From assembly GCA_026129525.1 (NCBI GenBank), contig JAHCHW010000005.1, positions 124,001 to 188,000 on the forward strand: 64,000 bases of DNA, read 5' to 3'. This stretch comes from Chitinophagales bacterium (GTDB taxonomy: Bacteria; Bacteroidota; Bacteroidia; Chitinophagales; LD1). Positions within the stretch are counted from its first letter, which is position 1; each line of letters opens with the position of its first letter. Both the position numbers and the translations under genes were made by a program. Below are positions 34,650-41,638 of the stretch, in pieces. The notes below the pieces were generated by a model. It saw only the letters and a list, made by a program, of their open reading frames with translations, was not told the origin of the DNA and ran no database searches.

Positions 34650-35441
34650 TTACATGGTTATACCGTAACCTTCGGTGAAGGCTGCTTTGGCATAGGCATT
34701 GGAAGCGTAAGCATAACCTTTATGGGCCCAAGAAGTTCCCCAACTATTTCGAACAATAAAGTAATCTTTTGTATAGCCTACAAGTGCGATAGCATGACCG
34801 CCATTGGCAGTAGCAGCATTATAGTTAGCAAGTTTTCCGTTGACACCTACGTTGCGCCATTCGGAATCTACCGTGAGGCGGGTAAGCACAGGGCCTTTGG
34901 CAGCAATCCATCTGCGGAAACTTGCCAGCTTATCGGGCATACCTGCTACCAAATTGTAATAGCTATTTATTCTGCGAGTGGCGGCATTGCCATAAAAGAC
35001 ATGTTCGTTGGCAAGGGTAAGGGTACCTGAGAAAGGCAAGTCGGTTTCGAGTACATTACCGTACTTCCGCCCTATTTCAAGAGCAGCTTTGAGGCTGGTT
35101 CCTGCCTTTTCTAAAAACGTGGTTGCGCGGTTGTTAAATTCATCAGTTTCTTTAGATGCCATCCAAATGAAGCGAACAGACAGGAGTTGCTGCTGGGTGA
35201 TTGTGCCTTTTTTTACCATGTGCCAGCGCATAACGCTGTCGGCAGCCGCCCAACCAACACAGGAGCCGGTGGCACCCTGGTCGCCTATTTTCCACCATTT
35301 ATCTTCGCGAAGATCAACACTTAATGGTATGCGGAGGTTTTTTTCTGATATTTCTCCGAAAGCCTCTTCGGCTATCCAGTCGTCTTCAATTTTGCGCGAT
35401 GGAATACAGTTAAGGATGCGGGTTTGTTGTGTTGCTGCCAT
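34650..35441 (-). CDS. Papain-like (C1 family) cysteine protease
   Basis: 263 aa, with no signal peptide and only a short N-terminal region where papain-type enzymes have a propeptide. The active site is complete: oxyanion Gln55 and Cys61 in DQGATGSCVGWAAA, His216 in GGHAIALVGY, Asn232 in VRNSWGTSWAHKGY. It therefore should be a working cytoplasmic-type peptidase, or one delivered by some export path not signalled in its sequence. It follows the nuclease gene by 18 bp on the same strand, and the two are almost certainly cotranscribed. It lies in the caspase-nuclease-protease cluster. Target unknown. Confidence 0.85.
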   Translation of the reverse strand: MAATQQTRILNCIPSRKIEDDWIAEEAFGEISEKNLRIPLSVDLREDKWWKIGDQGATGSCVGWAAADSVMRWHMVKKGTITQQQLLSVRFIWMASKETDEFNNRATTFLEKAGTSLKAALEIGRKYGNVLETDLPFSGTLTLANEHVFYGNAATRRINSYYNLVAGMPDKLASFRRWIAAKGPVLTRLTVDSEWRNVGVNGKLANYNAATANGGHAIALVGYTKDYFIVRNSWGTSWAHKGYAYASNAYAKAAFTEGYGITM

Positions 35442-35459
35442 ATTGTTTGTTTTTATGGT

Positions 35460-36443
35460 TTACAGTTTCAGGTTGGTTATTTCGAAGTCGGGAGCTGCTA
35501 AGCCGGTGTCGGCATCGGGGCTTAGTAACAGTTTGCGCTTGCTTGCTTGTACCGACTCGGTAATGAGTTTTAGAGGGCGGTTATCTTTATAAGGTTCGGC
35601 CGCTTCGGGAAACGTAAGCCCACTTAATGTTTCAATAGTTTTAATATTTACCTGAAATGTTTCGGCATCTTCAAAATCCATAAAATAATCGGTAAGAGGG
35701 GCGGCTTTTATTGTGCGCGCGATGTCAGGGTAATAGGCAATTCCGCGTTGAATGAGGAGGTTTTCCTGCCCCATTAGAAAGGCAGTGCGCGATAGTTTTT
35801 TGCCATCGTTGGTGTAGTAGATTACTTTCCAAAACAGTACGGGAAGTTTAATGTTTTGACCTTTTACCGGGGTTACAAAGGTGGGGTCGTTATCGGATAA
35901 AACCGGGCCGGTAAAGAGGCAAATACGGAGTTTGCTTTTTACGGTTTGTTTGGAAAGTATGTAGGTTTCGAGGTTTTGCCAAATGCGTTGGTTGAGTTCG
36001 GCTACCTGGGGTGTGCAGTTGGAGAAATAGAAGGTTGCTTGAGCGGCTTGGCGGGCAAAGTGGTAGTTGGGTCCCCACTGCGGGTCTTCGCGTTTTGTTA
36101 AATGCCCGCGGTCGAAGTAGCTTTTGGGTGCACTGTACAGTTCTTGCCCCCATTGAAAGGGTTTGGCGCGATCATCTACCTTCCATTCATCGCGTCCGCT
36201 ATCGAAAACTTCGGCTCTTTTTACGCGAATGAATTTTGAACCGTCAATATTGGAAGCGGTAAAGAAGGGGAACTTTCGGCTGGCGCTCAGTTTAAGGCTG
36301 TAATGAATGTAGTTGAGTGTTCCTTCATCGTTTCCGGCAGGGGCGAGGTCTTGCAACTGGCTTTGGTTAAGTTGCGGAAATACCACATGCAGCTTTTGTT
36401 GGGTGGGGTCAATAAAGGTGTGTTGATAGCCGTTGTATTGCAT
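35460..36443 (-). CDS. DNA/RNA non-specific endonuclease (NUC1/EndoG type)
   Basis: 327 aa. The beta-beta-alpha-metal nuclease core is clear: DRGH at 111-114 (general base His114), then FSNCTPQ and the Mg-binding Asn in ELNQRIWQNLE (Asn151). Serratia nuclease and mitochondrial EndoG share this. There is no signal peptide, unlike most secreted relatives, so the enzyme would act on cytoplasmic nucleic acid unless delivered. A 60-residue N-terminal extension precedes the core. The C-terminus ends ADTGLAAPDFEITNLKL; a closely similar ADFEITN occurs in the 319-aa protein. It follows the caspase gene with a terminator hairpin in between. Confidence 0.88.
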   Translation of the reverse strand: MQYNGYQHTFIDPTQQKLHVVFPQLNQSQLQDLAPAGNDEGTLNYIHYSLKLSASRKFPFFTASNIDGSKFIRVKRAEVFDSGRDEWKVDDRAKPFQWGQELYSAPKSYFDRGHLTKREDPQWGPNYHFARQAAQATFYFSNCTPQVAELNQRIWQNLETYILSKQTVKSKLRICLFTGPVLSDNDPTFVTPVKGQNIKLPVLFWKVIYYTNDGKKLSRTAFLMGQENLLIQRGIAYYPDIARTIKAAPLTDYFMDFEDAETFQVNIKTIETLSGLTFPEAAEPYKDNRPLKLITESVQASKRKLLLSPDADTGLAAPDFEITNLKL

Positions 36444-36466
36444 AAGTTTTTTGGGTTTATAGTTTT

Positions 36467-36507
36467 AAAAAAGGCGGGCTGAGTTGTGAATGCCGTACTC
36501 AGCCCGC
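36467..36507 (-). terminator. Strong intrinsic terminator between caspase and nuclease genes
   Basis: GCGGGCTGAG (36474-36483) and CTCAGCCCGC (36498-36507) form a perfect 10-bp stem with a 14-nt loop. On the minus strand a run of T follows (A-run at 36467-36472 on the plus strand). It begins 7 bp past the caspase stop, so nuclease and protease are expressed either by read-through or from their own promoter. Confidence 0.8.
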
Positions 36508-36513
36508 TTGGTT

Positions 36514-37368
36514 TCAGGTAAAAATGCGTGCATCTATTTCAGAACGAGTTCCTTCCAATTGCGGTGTTTGCGAAAAGCCGGCTCTGCTAATAGCTGCTGT
36601 AACGGTACTGTCAAGTTTTTTTCGGGTAATGGCGCCCGAAGTGGCGCGAAGTACTTTGCAGAAGTTGTAGGTAAAAATGCCTCTTTGTTGGCCTCCGATG
36701 GTAGTTTCGTAAGACACCTGCGAGTCTTTGCAACCTGCCCATAGTACATGGTTGAGGCGAGGCACTATGCTAACTGCGCGTGTTTTGGCAGCAGCAACCG
36801 GCTCGGCAAACAAGTGTTTGGTTCCACGTTTGTAGTCGGCTTTAAATTCTTCGTAGATGGTGTCATCGAAGGGCGGCTCAATAAAGCGCGGGGTAAGTAG
36901 TTCTGTGGTTTCTTCACCGGGAAGTACCATTGAAGCGCGTGTGCCGGTGCCGGAATGGCAGCAATCCATTATTACTTCTAATTGTACGCCTGCAGGGAGT
37001 TTTGAAAAAATGGCTTTCAGGTCGTCATCGCTAATGTGCTGAGGCCAGTCGTGCGGGCAAATGAGTTCGTCTTTACCATCAACCTCGTCACCGCTTAAAT
37101 CTACTTTGTAAGATCCGTGTCCTGAGTAATAAAATACAATGGTATCGCCCTTTTTGGTTCCTTTTAGCAGCCAGGCAAGACCGTTTAAGATGTTGGCTTT
37201 GGTAGCACGGGCGTTGGTAAGAACGCGCATGGTACTTGCCGGAAAGCCGCAAATAACAAGGGTATTTGCCATGTCGCGTACATCGTTTACGCAACCGCTC
37301 AGGTCGGAGCCTCCGGGGCCAACAGGGGCATAATCGTTAATGCCAACCAGTAATGCTTTTTTTCCCAT
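36514..37368 (-). CDS. Metacaspase/caspase-like (C14) cysteine protease
   Basis: 284 aa, no signal peptide. Caspase-fold hallmarks: KKALLVGINDY strand at the N-terminus, VNDVRDMANTL helix, VFYYSGHGS with catalytic His84, and VIMDCCHSG with catalytic Cys137 (second Cys of the pair). A basic-pocket-like Asp is present in the loop after SGHGS (DLSGDEVDGKD). Metacaspases cleave after Arg or Lys and often need calcium. The C-terminus (GTRSEIDARIFT) contains no extra domain, so activation must come from a partner. Cytoplasmic. Central member of the cluster with a nuclease and a papain-like protease. Bacterial caspases act in defence and cell death in several known systems. Confidence 0.9.
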   Translation of the reverse strand: MGKKALLVGINDYAPVGPGGSDLSGCVNDVRDMANTLVICGFPASTMRVLTNARATKANILNGLAWLLKGTKKGDTIVFYYSGHGSYKVDLSGDEVDGKDELICPHDWPQHISDDDLKAIFSKLPAGVQLEVIMDCCHSGTGTRASMVLPGEETTELLTPRFIEPPFDDTIYEEFKADYKRGTKHLFAEPVAAAKTRAVSIVPRLNHVLWAGCKDSQVSYETTIGGQQRGIFTYNFCKVLRATSGAITRKKLDSTVTAAISRAGFSQTPQLEGTRSEIDARIFT

Positions 37369-37381
37369 AATAAATTGTTTT

Positions 37382-37590
37382 TTACTGTTTATGCCTACTC
37401 TGTTTCCCGTTTTCGGCTTGGCGGGTTTGTCCGGTGTTTTGCTGGCTTTCTGCTTCGGACTGCGGCAGGTGCACTAAGCCTTGGTGTTTTCTGAGTTCAA
37501 GTATCGTTGCTATTAGCTTTATGTTTTTGGTTGTTTTTCCGTTGGTAGGTTTGGTTTTCCCATTGGCGGTTTTGGCAGTATGGTTGGCAT
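37382..37590 (-). other. Possible small gene with a frameshift upstream of the caspase gene
   Basis: An ATG at 37590 abuts the stop of the 319-aa gene and opens a 23-codon frame (MPTILPKPPMGKPN) ending at 37519. The -1 frame is open from 37597 to 37382 without ATG and reads KNIKLIATILELRKHQGLVH. A run of five A (CCAAAAACATAA) just before the first stop would permit a -1 slip joining them into a product of about 68 residues. It may be a real small gene with a frameshift, an assembly indel, or non-coding. The remainder of this 222-bp gap shows nothing else. Confidence 0.25.
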
Positions 37591-38550
37591 TTAGTAAAGT
37601 TCAATAAGGTATTCGGTTTCGGCATCGTTGTTGGGGTTAACGGCAGTAAGGTAGCGGTGGGTGCCGTAGTTGGTAATTTCGAAATCGGCAGCGGTTATGT
37701 TTTTTTCTTCGAGGGGGGCAACTATAACAGGGGTGCTGTTAATGCCGGACGGGGTAGAGGCAAGGTACAGGGTGTAGGAGCGGGAGCCGTTGTTTTTCAG
37801 GCGCAGGCGGTCGTCACTTAAAAAGGTGTGTACGAGTACGGGTTCGGTTTCGAGGGGGCTAAGGGTGCCGGTAAATATGCGTTGGTCGAGGTCGCGCAGG
37901 GTTTGCAGGTCGAACAGGGTGTTGGCGAGCGATTCGCGCTGTTCGTAAAAGTTATCCATTAGAAAGCCCATATTCCGGTATTGCGTAATCATAGCATCGG
38001 TTACGGCTGCTTCGAGCATTTCGCTGCCGGCTTTGGTTACGGCTTTGGCACCTTGTTGGGCAATGCGGGCATTGTTAAGCCCGGTGTAGGTGTCGTCCAC
38101 CACGGTTTTTATGGTTGCCAGGGCTGGGTCGGCACCAATGTTAAGCGAAAGGATGTTGTAGGCGTTTATACGTTGATCAATAGTGCCTTTGGTAAAGGGT
38201 TTTCGCCCGTCCGGAAAAATGGCTTTGTAGCGCGGGGTGGTGGCGGGGTACACTACTTGTATTTGCACTTCCCAGCCGGGCAGGCGGTTTTCGGCTTGTT
38301 CAAGCAATTGGTTAAGGTTAAGGGTTTCGCCTTCTTGTGCGCCTCCGCGGCTTTTCCAAATGCTCCACTGTTCTTCGAGCGCCAAATGCAGCGGGTGGTA
38401 GCGGTCGTAAACGGGTTGAAAGGCAGGGTCGGTGGCAACCGCTTGCAGTAAGGCGGCATCGTGGTAGTTGCTAAGTTTTACGGCTCGCTTGTAGCTGGTG
38501 CGGGTGGCAATTAAAAACTGGTTGTCAATATACTTCCATGGCTTTGTCAT
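37591..38550 (-). CDS. Hypothetical protein of the caspase cluster
   Basis: 319 aa, no signal peptide or membrane segment. Residues 1-220 are mostly helical (KRAVKLSNYHDAALLQAV; YRNMGFLMDNFYEQRESLANTLFDL). Residues 235-319 look like a small beta-sandwich (LVHTFLSDDRLRLKNNGS, STPVIVAPLEEKNITAADFEITNYGTHRY). ADFEITN (Asp289-Asn294 core) is nearly the same as the C-terminus of the nuclease. The start overlaps the stop of the 14-residue-repeat protein by 4 bp (ATGA), so translation is coupled. It might be a structural or target-binding protein. No family was recognised. Confidence 0.7.
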   Translation of the reverse strand: MTKPWKYIDNQFLIATRTSYKRAVKLSNYHDAALLQAVATDPAFQPVYDRYHPLHLALEEQWSIWKSRGGAQEGETLNLNQLLEQAENRLPGWEVQIQVVYPATTPRYKAIFPDGRKPFTKGTIDQRINAYNILSLNIGADPALATIKTVVDDTYTGLNNARIAQQGAKAVTKAGSEMLEAAVTDAMITQYRNMGFLMDNFYEQRESLANTLFDLQTLRDLDQRIFTGTLSPLETEPVLVHTFLSDDRLRLKNNGSRSYTLYLASTPSGINSTPVIVAPLEEKNITAADFEITNYGTHRYLTAVNPNNDAETEYLIELY

Positions 38551-39155
38551 CGTAGTTTATTTAATGGTTGAATAAATAAGATGATGCCGGTAAGGGCATT
38601 TATGGATGAATACAAAAGCAGGTTGGTGTTTGGCAACCACTTGCCTTTGTTGTTATGCAACAGGTTTGTGTTACACACTAACTTGGGCAAGTTGCTGCAA
38701 AACGGGTTTCTGTGGTGCAACAACTTTAGCGCTGAACTGTCCAACAGGTTTGTGTTACATACTAACTTGGGCAAGTTGTTGCAAAACGGGTTTCTGTTTT
38801 GCAACAACTTGAGCGCTGAACTGTCCAACGGGTTTGTGTTTAACATAAACTTGGACAAGGTGTCAGCAAACGGAGTTGTGTTTAACATAAACTCGAACAA
38901 GTTGCTGCGAAACGGAGTTGCGTTTAACATAAACCCGAGCAAGTTGCTGCGAAACGGAGTTGCGTTTAACATAAACCCGAGCAAGTTGCCGCAAAACGGA
39001 GACCCGTTGGGGAGTACGGAGCAAAAATGAGCCCAAAACGGAGTTGTGTTTTGCGCCAAACCGTCAGCTCCCAACTTGGCAACATACCGCCAGCCCCGCC
39101 CCACACTGTGCATAGGGCTAAGGGTTGACGTGGAAAGTTGATGCGTGGAGCGCAT
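38547..39155 (-). CDS. Protein made of eleven 14-residue repeats
   Basis: 202 aa. After a 33-residue N-terminus come eleven in-phase repeats of exactly 14 residues (residues 34-187) with the pattern [ML]LNxxPFxxNLxxF, for example MLNATPFRSNLLGF. Later units drift to NTNLLDSSALKL. A short hydrophobic C-terminus follows (LTGIILFIQPLNKLR). The gene sits neatly between neighbours: 6 bp after the stop of the 529-aa gene and a 4-bp ATGA overlap with the 319-aa gene, which favours genuine coding. The opposite strand is also open over most of it, so the reading frame is not proven. The regular Leu/Phe spacing suggests a solenoid. Unknown family. Confidence 0.5.
   Translation of the reverse strand: MRSTHQLSTSTLSPMHSVGRGWRYVAKLGADGLAQNTTPFWAHFCSVLPNGSPFCGNLLGFMLNATPFRSNLLGFMLNATPFRSNLFEFMLNTTPFADTLSKFMLNTNPLDSSALKLLQNRNPFCNNLPKLVCNTNLLDSSALKLLHHRNPFCSNLPKLVCNTNLLHNNKGKWLPNTNLLLYSSINALTGIILFIQPLNKLR
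38595..39056. repeat. 42-bp tandem repeat array (11 units)
   Basis: Eleven units of 42 bp; the best conserved read AACGGAGTTGCGTTTAACAT followed by AAACCCGAGCAAGTTGCTGCGA on the plus strand (around 38919-39000). Middle units are nearly identical; outer units are diverged and alternate between two subtypes around 38659-38826, hinting at expansion of dimers. The period is a multiple of three, so copy-number change keeps frame. No spacers, so not a CRISPR array. Confidence 0.9.
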
Positions 39156-39161
39156 GGGGGG

Positions 39162-40751
39162 TTATTTTTTCTCTTCTTTCTTTTCATCGGTTTTAGCATC
39201 GGCACTTTGGCTTGTGCTCTTTTTAGGAGTTAGCCCTATGTTGTAACCCAACGAAAGGTATAAGCCCGGGTTAAACTTTGTGTTGGTTTTAATAGCGTAA
39301 TCGGATGCTACAAAATCGCCTTCGGTATTAGCGTTGCTCAATTCCTTTACTGCGTTATAGCTAACTCCAATGCTAAGCGATGCCCGCTGCACGCGCCCCA
39401 AAATAAAACTGCACCCCGCCAAAAACGAATAACTTAAATCGGTATTAAGTGCCACTCCAAAAGCAGGCGAAGCACTAAAATAGGGTAACTGCCGCGGGTA
39501 AACATGCAGCATGGTGGCAACGCCAAAGTGCGGAAAGAATTTTTTATTGTCCGAAACAATACGGCTGCCGGTTCTTATTACCGAATCGGTAGCTGTGGCA
39601 GTGGTTGTGTAAATCGTATCAGGCTTAAGTTGAAACTTGGCAGTGTTAAAGAAGTTGAGATACGGGCCGGTTGAAAAATCGACTCTTACTCCACAACGTA
39701 CCGGTATATGTATTTCTTCGTTATGCATGTTTAGGCGATAGTTGCGCTTATCGTCTTTGCCTTTCAGGTTTAGTTTAAACACTAAGTAGTCAACATTCTT
39801 TACCTTCGGCACATTGTACTGATAATCCCTATCGGGCAGCGGATACGTGTTGCTTAATGCGGTTACAAAGGTGCTAAGGCTGCTGTCAACTGCTGCGTAG
39901 GTAGTTAAGGCGTTATCAATGTTAGGAATCTGTTCTTTGCAATTCGTATCTTCTTTCAGTTGTTTTAGCTTGGCATAAAAGGCATCAAAGTTTGCCCTGC
40001 GTGTGCTTTGTATAAAGCCGGCAGGGTTAAGGGCAAATGCCGTGTATCCCTCTTTGTTTGCAGTGGTTGTTTTAAACGTTTCCAAACGCTCATATAATGC
40101 ACTTGCGCTGCAATCATCGTTGCAGTTATCTTTTTTCTCTCCGTATAGGGCGGCTCTAAATGAGGCAACTAAAGTTCCCATTGCACTTTTAAAATTATCT
40201 ATGTGCTGTATGGCTGCTTGCAAATTTTGTGTGCAACCACTGTCAATAATTTTTGGGACGTTAGTAATAGTAAACCCCTTTGTGAGCGCGTTGGCTAAAG
40301 CGTTAAACATGCCCGGGTCTCCCGGTTCAGCTTCAATAGTGCCGCTTTCAGCATTAAAGGTGTACTTTAAAAAGTTGAGGTTATTTACATACAACTGCAC
40401 CGGTGCGCCTACCCGCACCTGCTTTACCGATTTCCATGTCTCGTTATCAATCCTTTTATAATTGCCGTTGCAGCACTTTATTTTGTTGCAGTTGTGTTTG
40501 TATATGCGGGTGCAGTTGTCACAGGGGTCGTAGTGCACTATGTAACCGCAGTAAGCGCAATCCTTGCGTTTAAAGACATCTTTACAAACGCAATCCTTAC
40601 TTCCATCGGAAGTTTTCTTGCAACAGTTTACCGCATCTTTCATCTTGGCTTCTGTATTGCCGGATGTTACGGCAGTCCCTTGCGCCCCTGCCCATCCAAC
40701 GGTAAACACTACCGCGGCAGCAGTAAAAAATGGTTTTAATGTAGGTATCAT
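39162..40751 (-). CDS. Exported Cys-rich outer-membrane-type protein heading the caspase cluster
   Basis: 529 aa. The signal peptide ends near GWAGAQ. Residues 35-95 hold about 16 cysteines in CCKK, CVCK, CAYCGY, CDNCTR and KIKCCNG clusters, a possible metal site or disulfide knot. Residues 100-330 are helical with Asn and Lys. The last 180 residues alternate amphipathic strands with aromatic ends (VRVDFSTGPYLNFF, FGVATMLHVYPRQLPYF, YLSLGYNIGL), suggesting an outer-membrane barrel, then a charged Lys/Glu tail. It is the first gene of the minus-strand series, 6 bp from the repeat-protein gene. The only cluster member with a signal peptide, so it could be the envelope-sensing or export component. 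No family recognised. Confidence 0.68.
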   Translation of the reverse strand: MIPTLKPFFTAAAVVFTVGWAGAQGTAVTSGNTEAKMKDAVNCCKKTSDGSKDCVCKDVFKRKDCAYCGYIVHYDPCDNCTRIYKHNCNKIKCCNGNYKRIDNETWKSVKQVRVGAPVQLYVNNLNFLKYTFNAESGTIEAEPGDPGMFNALANALTKGFTITNVPKIIDSGCTQNLQAAIQHIDNFKSAMGTLVASFRAALYGEKKDNCNDDCSASALYERLETFKTTTANKEGYTAFALNPAGFIQSTRRANFDAFYAKLKQLKEDTNCKEQIPNIDNALTTYAAVDSSLSTFVTALSNTYPLPDRDYQYNVPKVKNVDYLVFKLNLKGKDDKRNYRLNMHNEEIHIPVRCGVRVDFSTGPYLNFFNTAKFQLKPDTIYTTTATATDSVIRTGSRIVSDNKKFFPHFGVATMLHVYPRQLPYFSASPAFGVALNTDLSYSFLAGCSFILGRVQRASLSIGVSYNAVKELSNANTEGDFVASDYAIKTNTKFNPGLYLSLGYNIGLTPKKSTSQSADAKTDEKKEEKK

Positions 40752-41105
40752 AGTTGGTCGGTTTTACAGTTAAACATCCACCCCCCCTCCAAGCCGCTCC
40801 ACACATACGCATACAACAGCAGCCTGCCGCGTAGGGCAAAAAATTTCGGTGTTCCTTTAACCTTCGCCTGCCAAGGGAACTAACACAACGGAAAGCCGGG
40901 TGCCTTCCGTTGGTAGTTCTCCTCCCATTTACACTATGTCCGCTTAAGTTTACTTGGTGTTACTCATGCGTTGGGTTTAAAAAGCAGGGCGGCACCATCT
41001 TGAGTCAGCAAAACAACTACCCTCCCTGCTTTTGTGCTTTTGCAACCTCCATTACAAAATCACGATGCAAGCGTACGGCATGCCAAAACAAAAATCAAGT
41101 ACCAC

Positions 41106-41231
41106 TTTTTGCCAAAAGTGTCAGATTTTACCCCCCTTTTTGGGCTGTTTTAGAATACTCTAAAACGCTGAAACCATTTGCCGGCAAGGGTTTTAGCCGG
41201 TTTTCGGTTTTTGCGAAAAGTGTCAGATTTT
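41106..41231. repeat. Direct repeat, 102-bp period, in the gap upstream of the caspase cluster
   Basis: TTTTTGCCAAAAGTGTCAGATTTT (41106-41129; split as TTTTTGCCAAAAGTG and TCAGATTTT) recurs with one change (GCG for GCC) at 41208-41231. Each copy contains a small AAAAGTG/CACTTTT-type fold-back. The 645-bp gap 40752-41396 holds no convincing gene; an open frame at 40910-41365 was rejected. Confidence 0.55.
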
Positions 41232-41396
41232 GGGGTGTTTTTGGGGTGAGGCAAGCGCATTTATTTTACCGGTTTGCCGGAAAAGCACGCTACAATAACC
41301 AAAATCTTCTGTTCATAAGTTTTATTGTTGTAAAAGACTGTTTCAAAAACAATGCTTATGTATAGCGCCAAAACATTTCAAACTCCCTAAAAATTA

Positions 41397-41427
41397 TTGG
41401 CAGAAATGTGAAAGAAAATTACATTTG
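41397..41427 (+). promoter_or_regulatory. Promoter of the tRNA-Asn gene
   Basis: TTG at 41397-41399, 20 bp spacer, then TACATTTG at 41420-41427, a full match to TAnnTTTG. Transcription would start near 41433, leaving a leader of about 115 nt before the tRNA. Confidence 0.6.
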
Positions 41428-41501
41428 CCGTCCCTTAAGCAAGGTTGCAACACCAACCACGTGCTTTAGTCCCGAAATACTTCGGGGTGGCTTGAGCAAA
41501 A

Positions 41502-41549
41502 GATTGTTTTCTCGCTTGGTGAGAAAGCTCAAAAAGAGAGAAAACAATC
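41502..41549 (+). other. Long hairpin in the tRNA-Asn leader
   Basis: GATTGTTTTCTC (41502-41513) is exactly complementary to GAGAAAACAATC (41538-41549). The right arm includes the first two bases of the tRNA, so leader hairpin and acceptor stem compete for them. It may guide 5' processing or be coincidental. A second small hairpin (CCCGAAATACTTCGGG) lies at about 41470-41486. Confidence 0.55.
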
Positions 41550-41621
41550 CTCGATAGCTCAGCTGGTTAGAGCACATGACTGTTAATCATGGGGTCCCTG
41601 GTTCGAGCCCAGGTCGGGGAG
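41548..41621 (+). tRNA. trnN: tRNA-Asn (anticodon GTT)
   Basis: A 74-nt cloverleaf. Acceptor TCCTCGA pairs with TCGGGGA (one T-G); D-loop AGCTCAGCTGGTTAGAGC; anticodon stem with CTGTTAATC giving GTT; T-arm with GTTCGAGCC; discriminator G at 41621, and the CCA end is not encoded. It lies alone between the caspase cluster and a Fic gene, 17 bp before the Fic stop codon on the opposite strand. Confidence 0.97.
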
Positions 41622-41638
41622 CAAGAGGCGATGATTTT

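Noticed and set aside
38581..39030. 149-codon open frame on the plus strand over the 42-bp repeat array
   Set aside because: A 42-bp period keeps any frame open. The minus frame fits the neighbouring genes far better (4-bp overlap and 6-bp gap), so it was preferred.
38595..39056. Possible CRISPR array
   Set aside because: Units are contiguous with no spacers, and the repeat drifts gradually; it is a tandem repeat.
40910..41365. 151-codon open frame on the plus strand upstream of tRNA-Asn
   Set aside because: Low-complexity aromatic/Cys/Lys composition, contains the 102-bp-spaced DNA repeat, no plausible fold or family, and overlaps the region expected to control two other genes.
33998..41621. 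Caspase cluster as an integrative element inserted at tRNA-Asn
   Set aside because: No integrase, no second copy of the tRNA 3' end and no direct repeat at the far side were seen. The cluster lies on the 5' leader side of the tRNA.
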